Source: Octadecabacter sp. SW4 (GTDB lineage Bacteria; Pseudomonadota; Alphaproteobacteria; Rhodobacterales; Rhodobacteraceae). From it: 64,000 nucleotides of DNA. The translations under genes and the position numbers were made by a program. The notes below the pieces were generated by a model. The model saw only the letters and a list, made by a program, of their open reading frames with translations. It was not told the origin of the DNA and did not search any database. This document shows, piece by piece, positions 36,939 through 46,322 of the stretch (position 1 is the first letter of the stretch; the number at the start of each line of letters is the position of its first letter). The DNA is taken from the NCBI RefSeq assembly GCF_008065155.1, contig NZ_CP042819.1, forward strand, positions 2,548,922 through 2,612,921. Direction: 5' to 3'.

Positions 36939-37730
36939 ATGGCAACGCTGATGATCGTCGTTGGCGTTCTGATGTGCCTTGCCACAGCCTATGCCCTGCG
37001 CGGCGGGCTGTTCGCCCCGCGCAAAACGAAAATTGTCGGGATGGACCTGCGGGGGCTGGCCTTTGGCGCGCTGTCTGTCGCCGCGGCGATGTGGTTTTTC
37101 GGGCCACTGTTTGGCATCGCGATCATCATTGCCGTCGTGATCCATGAATACGGCCACGTGGCGGCTTTTCGGGTGGCAGGCCATGCCGACGCACGGTTTC
37201 GCCTGATCCCGCTGATGGGCGGCGTGGCGATTTCCGACACGATGCCCGACAGTCAGGAAAAGGATTTCTTTATCACGCTCATGGGGCCCGCCATCGGGTT
37301 GGGACCGATGATACTGGCCCTTGGTCTGTCAGGCATCATGTGGGACATCAGCGAACAGGCTGCGGTATTCCTGTCCACCTTCGCGGTGGTCACGGGCGCT
37401 TTGAATTTCTTTAACTTGCTGCCCGTCTGGCCGCTCGATGGGGGGCATATGATGCGGGTGATCGCCCATGCGTTCTGGCCGCCGCTGGCCTATTTGCTGG
37501 CCATCGCCATGTCCGCCGCCTTGGTAATTACGGCCATCGGCATGCAGTCTTATGTGTTGCTCTTTTTTGCGCTGCTGGGGGTGCACAGCCTTGCATCGTC
37601 CGACATGCTGGCCCAGGTTGAGCACCCGCTGTCACGCAAACGCGCCCTGTTGGCGACCGGGGCCTATTTTTTTACCGCCGCGACATTCTTTGTCGGCGGC
37701 GGCTACAGCTTTTTCCAGCGCTTTCTTTAG
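36939..37730 (+). CDS. Site-2 protease-type (M50) membrane metallopeptidase
   Basis: 263 aa with about six membrane helices. Zinc motif HEYGH (His69, Glu70, His73) and the third-ligand block NLLPVWPLDGGHMM. These proteases cut proteins within the membrane; the substrate is unknown. Starts 4 nt after fabI, so probably one transcript. Convergent with gnd, overlapping by 4 nt at 37727-37730. Confidence 0.86.
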   Translation: MATLMIVVGVLMCLATAYALRGGLFAPRKTKIVGMDLRGLAFGALSVAAAMWFFGPLFGIAIIIAVVIHEYGHVAAFRVAGHADARFRLIPLMGGVAISDTMPDSQEKDFFITLMGPAIGLGPMILALGLSGIMWDISEQAAVFLSTFAVVTGALNFFNLLPVWPLDGGHMMRVIAHAFWPPLAYLLAIAMSAALVITAIGMQSYVLLFFALLGVHSLASSDMLAQVEHPLSRKRALLATGAYFFTAATFFVGGGYSFFQRFL

Positions 37731-39127
37731 TCCCACCAAGGGCCGTGCTGGCCCTTGCGCCCATCGATATGTTCAAAGCCATGCCGCCCGAAAAAGTCGC
37801 GTTGTGCCTGCACCAGATCGGTCGTGCCACGCGCCTGCGCCATGGTATCGACAAAGGCCAGCGCCGCCGTCAGGGCGGGCACCGGATGGCCCGCCGCGAT
37901 CGCCGCTCCGGCCACACGCCGCAGGGCCGGGATGGCGGCTTTCAATGTGTTGGCAAAGGCTGGGGTCAGGAACAACTGCCCCTGTGGCATGTCCCCGCGA
38001 AAGGCCGCCGAAATATCATCAAGCAAGGCCGACCGGATGATGCACCCCGCCCGCCAGATCTCGGCGATCCGTGCGAAATCCAGCGCCCAGTCATAGGTTT
38101 CGGACGCGGCGGACAGAATGCGGAACCCTTGGGCGTAGGCGATGATGCGCGCCGCCAGCAGCGCCTGTTCGTAATCGCCATCGGGCAAGGACACCGCGCC
38201 GCGATGGCCACCCAAAATACCTTCGCCCACACTGCGCGTTTCCTTTTCCGCCGACCAGCCGCGTGCGGCCACAGCCGCTTCGATGGTGCTGGCGGATTGG
38301 CCCATTTTCAGCGCTTCAATCACGGTCCAGCGGCCCGTCCCTTTTTGACCGGCCTTGTCCTGGATGATATCGACGGCGGGCTTGTCACCACTCACCGCCT
38401 GCAAGACAATCCCTGTGATTTCAACAAGGTAGCTTTGCAACGGGCCCTTGTCCCACGCCGCGAAGACCTTGCCGATATCAGCCGGATTGCGCCCCGCGCC
38501 ATAGCGCATCAGCCCGTAAACTTCGGCGATGAGCTGCATATCGGCGTATTCGATGCCGTTGTGAACCGTTTTGACGAAATGCCCCGCCCCGTCGGGGCCA
38601 AGGTGATCGGCGCAGGGCGCGCCATCAAATTTCGCGGCGATCGCATCAATCATCGGCCGAATCGCATCCCAGGCCTGCGCAGTGCCACCCACCATGATCG
38701 AAGGACCGTGACGCGCGCCTTCCTCGCCACCCGACACGCCCATGCCGATAAATGTCAGACCAGCGGCCTCGACGGTCTCGGTGCGGCGGCGGGTGTCGTT
38801 GAAATCGGCGTTGCCCGCATCAATGATCGTATCACCCTTGTCCAGAAGCGGAATCAGCCGGGTAATGGCGTCATCCACGGGCGCGCCCGCTGGCACCATC
38901 AGGATGATCGCGCGCGGGCTGGGCATATCGCGTGCCATCTGGTCCAGATCGTTATGCGGGGTCAGGCGCGCGGCCAAGTTACCCGCCTCGTCGACGAAAT
39001 CGGCGACCACGCTGTCAGTGCGGTTGGACACATGCAGCGCAAAGCCGTTGTCGAGAATATTCAGCGCCAGCGCGCTCCCCATCGTGCCAAGGCCATAAAG
39101 ACCCAGATTTGCCAGTGATTTGCCCAT
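37727..39127 (-). CDS. gnd: 6-phosphogluconate dehydrogenase (NADP, decarboxylating)
   Basis: 466 aa (alternative ATG four codons upstream at 39139). NAD(P)-binding GLGTMGSALALNI, catalytic Lys in HFVKTVHNGIEYADMQLIAE, and the signature IIQDKAGQKGTGRW. Oxidative pentose phosphate step giving ribulose 5-phosphate. Confidence 0.95.
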   Translation of the reverse strand: MGKSLANLGLYGLGTMGSALALNILDNGFALHVSNRTDSVVADFVDEAGNLAARLTPHNDLDQMARDMPSPRAIILMVPAGAPVDDAITRLIPLLDKGDTIIDAGNADFNDTRRRTETVEAAGLTFIGMGVSGGEEGARHGPSIMVGGTAQAWDAIRPMIDAIAAKFDGAPCADHLGPDGAGHFVKTVHNGIEYADMQLIAEVYGLMRYGAGRNPADIGKVFAAWDKGPLQSYLVEITGIVLQAVSGDKPAVDIIQDKAGQKGTGRWTVIEALKMGQSASTIEAAVAARGWSAEKETRSVGEGILGGHRGAVSLPDGDYEQALLAARIIAYAQGFRILSAASETYDWALDFARIAEIWRAGCIIRSALLDDISAAFRGDMPQGQLFLTPAFANTLKAAIPALRRVAGAAIAAGHPVPALTAALAFVDTMAQARGTTDLVQAQRDFFGRHGFEHIDGRKGQHGPWWD

Positions 39128-39266
39128 GCGATTCCCCATTGCGTGGCCGCAAACCTAACCCGCTGACCATTGCGCACAAGCCCTTCACCGGGCCGTTATT
39201 TGTAATATTAACGTTTTGGTGTTATATGTCGGTTAATAAAGAAAAAATGAAACGGCAGTTTTCGAT

Positions 39267-39722
39267 ATGACTTCTCTTTTCCGCTCGGCTTTTGCCGAAG
39301 TGATCGCCCCGTTCCTGCGCCGCCCGCCACAATTGCAGGTGGCGGCGCTTTGCTATCGCGATGGCAAGGATGGCCGCGAGGTTTTACTCGTCACCAGCAG
39401 CCGTGGCCGCTGGATTTTGCCCAAGGGGTGGCCGATTGACGGCTTGGATGCGGCCGAAGCCGCCGTTCAGGAGGCCTGGGAAGAAGGCGGCGTCAGAAAG
39501 GCCGATGCCGACCCGGACGCGATTGGCAGCTATGCCTCACTCAAGCGATACGATTCCGGCGCGCAGGCAAATTGTGAAACTTCGGTCTATGCGGCCCGCG
39601 CGATCAAGGTCGCAAATGACTTCCCCGAGGCCGACAAGCGCAAACGGCGCTGGGTTTCACCCCAGGTTGCTGCCGAAATGGTCGACGATGAAGGGCTGCG
39701 CGACATCTTGCGCAACTTCTGA
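39267..39722 (+). CDS. Nudix hydrolase, DIPP-like
   Basis: 151 aa. Nudix box seen as GWPIDGLDAAEAAVQEAWEEGGV: the essential E-A-W-EE-x-G part is intact, but the first conserved Glu is Leu and the Arg is Gln. WILPKGWP before it is typical of the diphosphoinositol/Ap4A-type hydrolases found in alphaproteobacteria. Substrate uncertain. Divergent from gnd. Confidence 0.85.
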   Translation: MTSLFRSAFAEVIAPFLRRPPQLQVAALCYRDGKDGREVLLVTSSRGRWILPKGWPIDGLDAAEAAVQEAWEEGGVRKADADPDAIGSYASLKRYDSGAQANCETSVYAARAIKVANDFPEADKRKRRWVSPQVAAEMVDDEGLRDILRNF

Positions 39723-39850
39723 GCGCACGACCGCGCCGCGATCCGCACCGAATCCGTTGAAATCCCTTCCAAGTCCCGCTAGGCCCGCGCCTAAGGAAAT
39801 GTAACAGCCGTGTGACAGCACCCGCAAAGGGCCACGGGTCGGGGGACAGG

Positions 39851-41332
39851 ATGACAAACGGCGCGCCCGGAAATCAGTGGAAAACACTGGACAAGGATCT
39901 GGGCCGCATCGCCCATGTGGAATACGCCACCCAATATGTGGCGCGGCCTATGGTCGGGTTTGGCGTTGCTTTGGCGTTCATCGTGGTAGCGGCCCTTGGT
40001 GCGGCGCTGTTCTTTGGCCAACAGCCGACCTCATTGATCGTGATCGCCGCGGCCGCCTTTGGCGCCTATATGGCGATCAACATCGGCGCCAATGACGTGG
40101 CCAACAACATGGGGCCGGCCGTGGGCGCGAATGCGTTGACGATGGGCGGTGCGATTGTCATCGCGGCCCTGTTTGAAAGTGCCGGCGCGCTGCTTGCGGG
40201 CGGTGACGTGGTTTCAACCATTTCCAAAGGCATTATCGACCCTGAAAGCGTCTCGAATTCGCGCGTCTTCATCTGGGCGATGATGGCCGCGCTTATTTCC
40301 TCGGCGATGTGGGTGAACCTTGCGACATGGGTCGGCGCGCCGGTCTCCACGACCCATTCGGTGGTGGGTGGCGTCATGGGGGCCGGGATTGCCGCCGCCG
40401 GATTTGCCGCCGTCAACTGGCCCAACATGGGGCTGATTGCTGCCAGTTGGGTGATTTCGCCGGTTTTGGGCGGGGCGATCGCCGCCGCGTTTCTGGCCTT
40501 CATCAAGCATAATATCGTTTACCGCGACGACAAGATCGCCGCCGCGCGCATATGGGTGCCGGTTCTGATCGGCATCATGGCCGGCGTCTTTGCCACCTAT
40601 CTGGCAATGAAAGGCCTCAAGCGGGTCGTTCAGATCGACCTTGGCATCGCCTTGCTGATCGGCTTGGCGGTGGGGGCCGCGACCTATGTGGCGGCCGCCC
40701 CGCTGATCCGCCGCCAATCCGAGGGGATGGAAAACCGCAACAAATCCCTCAAGGCACTGTTCGGACTGCCGCTGGTTTTTTCCGCGGCCCTGCTATCGTT
40801 CGCGCATGGTGCCAATGATGTGGCCAACGCGGTTGGCCCGCTGGCCGCGATTGTCCATGCCGAACAATTCGGCGAATTCGCCGGCAAGGTGACGATCCCG
40901 CTGTGGGTCATGGTGATCGGCGCGATGGGGATCAGTTTCGGCCTTGTGCTGTTCGGCCCCAAGCTGATCCGCATGGTCGGCAGCCAGATCACCAAGCTGA
41001 ACCCGATGCGGGCCTACTGCGTGGCCCTTTCGGCGGCCATCACCGTTATCATCGCAAGCTGGCTGGGCCTGCCCGTCTCATCGACCCACATCGCCGTGGG
41101 TGGCATTTTCGGCGTTGGCTTTTACCGTGAATGGCATGCCGAGCGGCGCATTCGCCGCACCAACGCCAAACACCCCGACGTCATGCGCATCGCCCCCGAG
41201 GAGCGCCGCCGCCGCAAACTTGTGCGCCGCAGCCATTTCATGACAATCGTCGCCGCCTGGGTCATCACGGTGCCCGCCGCCGCGTTGATGTCGGCGCTGA
41301 TCTTTCTAGGGCTGAGTGCGGTCTTTGTCTGA
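39851..41332 (+). CDS. pit: Inorganic phosphate transporter, PiT family
   Basis: 493 aa, about ten membrane helices. The twin PiT signatures GANDVANNMGPAVG and GANDVANAVGPLAA are present, as are the paired STTHSVVGG and SSTHIAVGG segments. ATG at 39851 follows GGGGGA; an upstream GTG (39812) in frame is less likely. Low-affinity phosphate (metal-phosphate) symport. Confidence 0.93.
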   Translation: MTNGAPGNQWKTLDKDLGRIAHVEYATQYVARPMVGFGVALAFIVVAALGAALFFGQQPTSLIVIAAAAFGAYMAINIGANDVANNMGPAVGANALTMGGAIVIAALFESAGALLAGGDVVSTISKGIIDPESVSNSRVFIWAMMAALISSAMWVNLATWVGAPVSTTHSVVGGVMGAGIAAAGFAAVNWPNMGLIAASWVISPVLGGAIAAAFLAFIKHNIVYRDDKIAAARIWVPVLIGIMAGVFATYLAMKGLKRVVQIDLGIALLIGLAVGAATYVAAAPLIRRQSEGMENRNKSLKALFGLPLVFSAALLSFAHGANDVANAVGPLAAIVHAEQFGEFAGKVTIPLWVMVIGAMGISFGLVLFGPKLIRMVGSQITKLNPMRAYCVALSAAITVIIASWLGLPVSSTHIAVGGIFGVGFYREWHAERRIRRTNAKHPDVMRIAPEERRRRKLVRRSHFMTIVAAWVITVPAAALMSALIFLGLSAVFV

Positions 41333-41376
41333 CGCTTAGGCGTCGGCGAAACGGCTGCGTGACACCGTAACGCCCC

Positions 41377-42282
41377 CTAGACGCCCAGACACCAGCGCAT
41401 CACCGCCTTTTGCGCGTGCAGCCGGTTTTCGGCCTCGTCCCAGATCACCGAATGGGGGCCGTCCATCACGGCGCTTGTGGCTTCGTCGTCGCGGTGCGCG
41501 GGCAGGCAATGCATGAACAGGCTGTCAGGCTTGGCCTGCGCCATCAGCGCATCATTCACCTGATAGCCGCGCAATTGATTGTGGCGGCGTTCGCGCGCCG
41601 ATTGCGGATCGTGCATGGAAACCCAGGTATCCGTCACCACCAGATCAGCCCCCTGCACCGCCTTCATCGGGTCACGTTCGGTCGTATAGAGCCCGTCAAG
41701 CGCGGCTTCGGGTTGCAGGGTCTCGGGGCCGGTAAAGGTCAGGTCAAAGTCGAACTGTTTGGCCGCATGGGCAAAGCTGGCAAAAACGTTGTTGCCATCG
41801 CCTGACCAGACAACCTTTTTGCCTTTGATCGGGCCGTTGTGTTCCTCAAACGTCAGAATGTCGGCCATGATCTGGCAGGGGTGCGTGCGGTCCGTCAGCC
41901 CGTTGATCACCGGCACCGTGGCATATTCGGCCATGTCCAGCAGGGTCTGTTCCTCGAAGGTGCGGATCATGATCAGATCAACGTAGCGTGACAGCACGCG
42001 CGCCGTATCGGCGATGGTTTCGCCGTGGCCCAACTGCATATCCGCGCCCGACAGGACCATCGTTTCACCACCCATCTGGCGCACGCCCACATCAAAGCTG
42101 ACCCGTGTGCGGGTCGAGGGTTTTTCAAAGATCAGCGCAACCATATGCCCCGCAAGCGGCTGGTCCGCATCAGGCGTGCCCTTGGGTTTGCCCGCCCGCG
42201 CCGTTTTCATGGCGCGTGCGCCGTCGATCATGCCCCGCAGGTCGGCGGGATCGGTTTTGAGAATATCGAGAAAATGGTTCAT
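41377..42282 (-). CDS. argF: Ornithine carbamoyltransferase
   Basis: 301 aa. Carbamoyl-phosphate motif STRTR (56-60), HPCQIMAD, and the ornithine-binding HCLPAHR with its Cys. Makes citrulline in arginine synthesis. Last gene of the run argD-GNAT-argF, downstream of an arginine leader peptide; preceded by AGGAAA and, further up, a GC hairpin. Confidence 0.96.
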   Translation of the reverse strand: MNHFLDILKTDPADLRGMIDGARAMKTARAGKPKGTPDADQPLAGHMVALIFEKPSTRTRVSFDVGVRQMGGETMVLSGADMQLGHGETIADTARVLSRYVDLIMIRTFEEQTLLDMAEYATVPVINGLTDRTHPCQIMADILTFEEHNGPIKGKKVVWSGDGNNVFASFAHAAKQFDFDLTFTGPETLQPEAALDGLYTTERDPMKAVQGADLVVTDTWVSMHDPQSARERRHNQLRGYQVNDALMAQAKPDSLFMHCLPAHRDDEATSAVMDGPHSVIWDEAENRLHAQKAVMRWCLGV

Positions 42283-42303
42283 GTCGGACTTTCCTGGAAT
42301 GTC

Positions 42304-42326
42304 GGTCCGGGGCGCTGCCCCGGACC
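42304..42326. repeat. Palindrome between argF and the GNAT gene
   Basis: 10-bp perfect stem GGTCCGGGGC - GCT - GCCCCGGACC, with CCGGAGTTTTT after it on the plus strand. This GC hairpin plus trailing motif looks like a dispersed palindromic repeat of this group rather than a plain terminator, since both neighbours are read on the minus strand. Confidence 0.75.
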
Positions 42327-42351
42327 CCGGAGTTTTTCTGAACAGAAGAAG

Positions 42352-42834
42352 CTAGTGATAGAGCATGACCTGCACCGGATCGCCGTCCTCGGAAGGGGTC
42401 TTGCGATGGGCCGTGAACCCGGCGCGCCGATAGGCGGCGATGGCGCGGGTATTGGCGGGGTCGGGATCAACCGCAACGACCGGACATGAGCCGCGCAAAT
42501 GCTGCGCGCGCGCACGCAGATAGCCGCTGGCGTGGCCCAGCCCCAGATAGGCGGGATCACCCAGAAAGGTATCAAGGGCGCGCGCCGTGGCAGGCAGATC
42601 GTCATATTGCGGCATGGGCCAGTGGTGGGCAGGATAGTCCTGCACAAAGGCAAAGGGCGTGCCGCCGGTTTCCACGATGCGCATCGCAAGACAGGGCAGG
42701 TCCCAGTCCCGGTCAATCAGCGCCCATTCGGTTACGCCGTCTTCCCACCAGCCTGCGATATGCGGTTGGGCAAGCCAGTCACAGAACATCGTTCTGTCCG
42801 CGCGGGAAAGGGGGCGGAAGGTATAATCAGCCAT
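42352..42834 (-). CDS. GNAT acetyltransferase (aminoglycoside 6'-N-acetyltransferase-like)
   Basis: 160 aa. The N-terminal FRPLSRADRTMFCDWLAQPHIAGWW and the C-terminal AVDPDPANTRAIAAYRRAGF are the pattern of the AAC(6')/RimJ-like GNAT group, also used by siderophore and IucB-like enzymes. Substrate unknown; placement between argD and argF suggests an amine substrate near the pathway, by inference only. ATG overlaps the argD stop by 8 nt. Confidence 0.84.
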   Translation of the reverse strand: MADYTFRPLSRADRTMFCDWLAQPHIAGWWEDGVTEWALIDRDWDLPCLAMRIVETGGTPFAFVQDYPAHHWPMPQYDDLPATARALDTFLGDPAYLGLGHASGYLRARAQHLRGSCPVVAVDPDPANTRAIAAYRRAGFTAHRKTPSEDGDPVQVMLYH

Positions 42835-44005
42835 TGCCTGCAACCTGTGTCGCGGCCCGGTCAAGTCGCGCGACGGCCTCGGTGATATCATCATCCGCGA
42901 TGGTCAGTGCGGGCAAAAGCCGGATCACGTTATCTGCGGCAGGCACGGTCAGGACGCCCGCGCCGTAGCCTGCGGTGACGATATCGGTGTTGGTGGCCTT
43001 GCATTGCAGCCCCAACATCAGCCCCGCCCCACGCACGCCGGTAAACACGTCAGGATGCGCCGCGACCAGCCCTTCAAGTTTCTGGCGCAGCAGGCCGGCC
43101 TTGCGGTTCACTTCGGCCAGAAACACGGGCGTTGCGATGATCTCCATTACCTTAGCCCCCACGGCGCAGGCCAGGGGGTTACCGCCGTAGGTGGACCCGT
43201 GGGTGCCAGCAGTCATTGCGATCGCGGCCTTTTGAGTGGCCAGCACCGCACCAAGGGGAAAGCCGCCGCCGATGCCCTTGGCGACCATCATGATGTCGGG
43301 TGCGATGCCCGCCCATTCGTGGGCAAACAACCGCCCCGTGCGGCCCATGCCGCATTGCACCTCATCGAGGATCAGCAGCAACCCGTATTCATCACACAGA
43401 TCGCGCAAACCCTTGAGGCATTGATCGGGCAGCGGGCGGATACCGCCTTCGCCCTGCACCGGTTCGATCAGGATCGCGCCCACGGATGGATCAGCCGCAG
43501 CCGCGCTCAGCGCATCGTGATCACCCCAGGGCAGACTCTTGAAACCGGGTAGCAGCGGGCCGAAGCCCTTGGTCATCTTTTCCGACCCTGCCGCAGCGAT
43601 GCCTGCGGCCGACCGGCCGTGAAACGACCCTTCAAAGGTGATGATCGTCGTGCGCTCCTGCCCCTGATCATGCCAGTATTTACGCGCCATCTTGACGGCC
43701 AATTCGCAGGCCTCGGTCCCCGAATTGGTAAAGAACACCGTGTCGGCAAAGGTATGTTCCACCAGCGCATCCGCCAGCTTTTGCTGGGCGGGAATGTGGT
43801 AAAGGTTCGAGGTATGCCAAAGCGCGCCCGCCTGATCCGTCAACGCCTGCACCAGATCAGGGTGTGCATGACCCAGCGAATTCACCGCAATGCCAGCCCC
43901 CAGATCAAGAAAACGTCGCCCGTCGGCCTCGGTCAGCCAGCTGCCTTCGCCTTTGACGAATGTCAGGGGGGCGCGGTTATAGGTAGGCAAAACAGAGGGG
44001 ATCAT
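42827..44005 (-). CDS. argD: Acetylornithine aminotransferase
   Basis: 392 aa class III PLP aminotransferase. FLDLGAGIAVNSLGHAHP, TNSGTEACELAVKMAR, LILDEVQCGMGRTG and the PLP lysine in MMVAKGIGGGFPLG show a complete ArgD. Start at MIPSVLPTYNR (44005). The 128-nt leader contains an arginine-codon leader peptide, pointing to attenuation control by arginine. Confidence 0.95.
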   Translation of the reverse strand: MIPSVLPTYNRAPLTFVKGEGSWLTEADGRRFLDLGAGIAVNSLGHAHPDLVQALTDQAGALWHTSNLYHIPAQQKLADALVEHTFADTVFFTNSGTEACELAVKMARKYWHDQGQERTTIITFEGSFHGRSAAGIAAAGSEKMTKGFGPLLPGFKSLPWGDHDALSAAAADPSVGAILIEPVQGEGGIRPLPDQCLKGLRDLCDEYGLLLILDEVQCGMGRTGRLFAHEWAGIAPDIMMVAKGIGGGFPLGAVLATQKAAIAMTAGTHGSTYGGNPLACAVGAKVMEIIATPVFLAEVNRKAGLLRQKLEGLVAAHPDVFTGVRGAGLMLGLQCKATNTDIVTAGYGAGVLTVPAADNVIRLLPALTIADDDITEAVARLDRAATQVAGNG

Positions 44006-44109
44006 CGCGTGAAACCTTTGCAAAAATGAAGGCCCGTTGGTGCCGGAGCGGCAAGGCCAAGTCAATGTTTATGACGGGATTTACGAGGGTGAATGACGGC
44101 GCAGACCAC

Positions 44110-44160
44110 CAGACAGCGAAAAAGACGACGCGGTTAGCGTCGGCGTCGGGTGCTGGTCTG
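44110..44160 (-). promoter_or_regulatory. Putative arginine attenuator of argD
   Basis: On the minus strand the Arg codons lie in CGACGC, which can pair with GCGTCG after the leader stop and is followed by TCTTTTT, a terminator-like hairpin (6 bp, loop TAACC). Outer arms CAGACC/GGTCTG plus ACC/GGT can enclose it in a larger fold. A ribosome halted on the Arg codons would block the inner stem. Mechanism inferred. Confidence 0.6.
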
Positions 44161-44178
44161 GGTCAGTGCGTTGGTCAT
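44134..44178 (-). CDS. Arginine leader peptide (MTNALTQTSTRRRR)
   Basis: 14-codon ORF ending in four consecutive arginine codons (CGA CGC CGA CGC) then TAA, 128 nt upstream of argD on the same strand. Leader peptides rich in the pathway's own product, followed by a hairpin with a T run, are the mark of ribosome-mediated attenuation. No Shine-Dalgarno is obvious, so it could be translated from a leaderless transcript as trpL is in rhizobia. Strong by position and codon content; expression not shown. Confidence 0.72.
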   Translation of the reverse strand: MTNALTQTSTRRRR

Positions 44179-44454
44179 GGGGCAAGGGTTAGGGCAAACC
44201 GCACCGCAAGAAAAGCCCTAATTCATCAGGTGAGGTGCCCTGTGCCACGCGGCAAAAGCAACGGACCACGCATTGCGGCGCACCCGTCAGTGCCAGACGT
44301 GCTGTGCCACCAAGGCAGCGTCCGGTGCGTGCCACGGGTACCGGGACTGAATGTCTGTCAGGCCGGTGCACCGTAATCTGACAATGTCACCAAGCGCCGT
44401 GTGCAGGATCATTTCGCGCTTGCCGCGCCGCCAGCGCCACGTCATTGCTGGCTC

Positions 44455-45372
44455 ATGTCCAGAACGCCCCAGAACCCTGCGACCGCCGTGGCGCTGATGT
44501 TGCTTGCCACCGCCTTTATCGCGGGGACGACTTTGATGGCGAAATCCCTTGGCACTGATACGCTTGGCCCGCCCCTGCACCCGCTGCAGATCAGCCACGG
44601 GCGGTTTGTCTTTGCCTTTCTGGCGCTGGCCAGCCTCGCTCTCGTGATGCGCCCGAAACTGGGCCGCCCTGCCCTGCCACTGCATATTGCGCGCACCCTG
44701 AGCGGCTGGGGCGGGGTCACGCTGATGTTTGCGGCTGTGGCCTATGTGCCCTTGTCGGACGCCACGGCGATCAGCTTCCTGAACCCCGTGTTCGGGATGC
44801 TGTTGGCCATCCCGCTGCTGGGTGAAAAGGTTGGCAAATGGCGCTGGATCGCCGCCGCGCTGGCCATGTTCGGCGCGGTCATTCTGCTGCGCCCGGGGCC
44901 GGATACGTTTCAGGCAGCGGCCCTGCTCGCCCTGGGTGCGGCGCTGGTGATGGGGCTGGAGCTGATCTTTATCAAAAAGCTGGCCGACCGCGAACCGCCC
45001 TTTCAGATCCTGCTGGTCAATAATGCGATCGGGCTGTGCATTGCCTCGCTGGCCGTGATCCCTGTCTGGGTGATGCCCACCGCAGGCCAATGGGCGGCAC
45101 TGGCCGGATTGGGCGTGATGATGGCCGCGGCGCAGACCTGTTTTGTCAACGCGATGGCGCGGGCGGATGCCTCGTTTGTGACGCCCTTCAGTTATATGAC
45201 GCTGATCTTTGCCACGCTTTATGACGCGCTGATATTCGATGTTGTGCCCGATGCGGTCTCGTGGATTGGTGCAGCAATCATCGTGGGTGGCGCGGGGCTG
45301 CTGGCGTGGCGCGAAAGCGTGACCCGCGCAAGACTGCGGCGCGTCGCCGCAACCCTTGGCGGGCGCACTTAG
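44455..45372 (+). CDS. EamA/DMT-family exporter
   Basis: 305 aa, ten predicted membrane helices in two EamA repeats, each ending in a SFLNPVFGMLLAIPLLGEK-type or SYMTLIFATLYDALIF segment. Drug/metabolite transporter superfamily; substrate unknown. Start at MSRTPQNP (44455). Convergent with the ABC-2 permease gene, 4-nt overlap. Confidence 0.87.
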   Translation: MSRTPQNPATAVALMLLATAFIAGTTLMAKSLGTDTLGPPLHPLQISHGRFVFAFLALASLALVMRPKLGRPALPLHIARTLSGWGGVTLMFAAVAYVPLSDATAISFLNPVFGMLLAIPLLGEKVGKWRWIAAALAMFGAVILLRPGPDTFQAAALLALGAALVMGLELIFIKKLADREPPFQILLVNNAIGLCIASLAVIPVWVMPTAGQWAALAGLGVMMAAAQTCFVNAMARADASFVTPFSYMTLIFATLYDALIFDVVPDAVSWIGAAIIVGGAGLLAWRESVTRARLRRVAATLGGRT

Positions 45373-46187
45373 GCCTTGAGCCGGTAACCGATCCGAAACC
45401 AGTTCCAGCAGATCGCCAGCACGACGGCCGCCGCCGCACTGACCACCGCCAACCCCAGAAATGGCGATGAATCCGACACACCAAGCATCCCGAACCGCAC
45501 GCCGTCGATGATATAGAAAAACGGGTTCCAATGGCTTGCGGCCTGAAGCGGCGCGGGCAAGGCATCAATCGAATAGAATGTGCCCGACAAAAAGGCGAGC
45601 GGAGTCACGAGAAAATTGGTGATGGCCGACAACTGGTCGAACTTGTTGGCGAATGTCGCCGCGATCAGCCCCAATCCGCCCATGAAAACCGACCCCAACA
45701 GCGTGAACACGACCACCCACACCGGATGCGCCATGCCGACGCCCAGAAACAGCACAACGCCCAGCGCGATCACCACCGCAACCATCGCTCCGCGCACAAC
45801 CGCGCCTGCAACATAGCCCGCCACCAGTTCGCCCGCGGACAGGGGCGGCATCAGGGTGTCGACGATATTGCCCTGTATCTTGGCGCTGGCCAGCGACGAC
45901 GAGGTATTGGCAAAGGCGTTCTGAATCACGGTCATCGTCAAAATGCCCGGTGCCAGAAAATGCATGAAAGGCACGCCCATCACATCGCCGCGCTGTGGAC
46001 CGATCGCAATGGTGAAAATCATCAGGAACAGGCCGGCATTGATCAGCGGGGCCATGATGGTCTGACTCCAGACATTCATGAAACGGCGCACTTCACGCTG
46101 GGCCAGTGTCCACGTCCCAAGCCAGTTCAGCCACCCAAAGCGGCGCACACCCATTGGGCTGGGGCTGTGATCTTGTGTCTTGTTCAT
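45369..46187 (-). CDS. ABC-2 type transporter permease
   Basis: 272 aa with six membrane helices and the conserved SGTFYSIDALP ... WNPFFYIIDGVRFGMLG ending of ABC-2 permeases (polysaccharide/drug exporters such as YadH). An ATPase partner (YadG-like) is normally adjacent but none is present in this window, so the pair must be encoded elsewhere or the permease is orphaned. Confidence 0.86.
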   Translation of the reverse strand: MNKTQDHSPSPMGVRRFGWLNWLGTWTLAQREVRRFMNVWSQTIMAPLINAGLFLMIFTIAIGPQRGDVMGVPFMHFLAPGILTMTVIQNAFANTSSSLASAKIQGNIVDTLMPPLSAGELVAGYVAGAVVRGAMVAVVIALGVVLFLGVGMAHPVWVVVFTLLGSVFMGGLGLIAATFANKFDQLSAITNFLVTPLAFLSGTFYSIDALPAPLQAASHWNPFFYIIDGVRFGMLGVSDSSPFLGLAVVSAAAAVVLAICWNWFRIGYRLKA

Positions 46188-46322
46188 GTCATTCCTCGGA
46201 TTTTCGCGTCAGCGGTCCTTGTATCCCGCGCTTGTGTGCTTAGAATAGGGGATCGTAAGAATTCTCAAGCCCCAATTGCTGCCAACGCGCGCGCAGGGCA
46301 TTGCCCAAGCAAAGGAAACCGC

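Larger units (their letters stand above)
44006..44454. other. Divergent regulatory region between argD and the EamA gene
   Basis: About 450 nt. The left part is the argD leader with the RRRR leader peptide and its hairpins; the right part, from about 44200, shows no gene and should hold both promoters. No tRNA or repeat was recognised. Confidence 0.6.

Noticed and set aside
37745..39118. 457-codon plus-strand open frame inside gnd
   Set aside because: Antisense shadow of gnd caused by high GC; gnd on the minus strand is complete with all catalytic motifs.
42304..42340. Terminator for argF or the GNAT gene
   Set aside because: The T run follows the hairpin only on the plus strand, while both neighbouring genes are on the minus strand.
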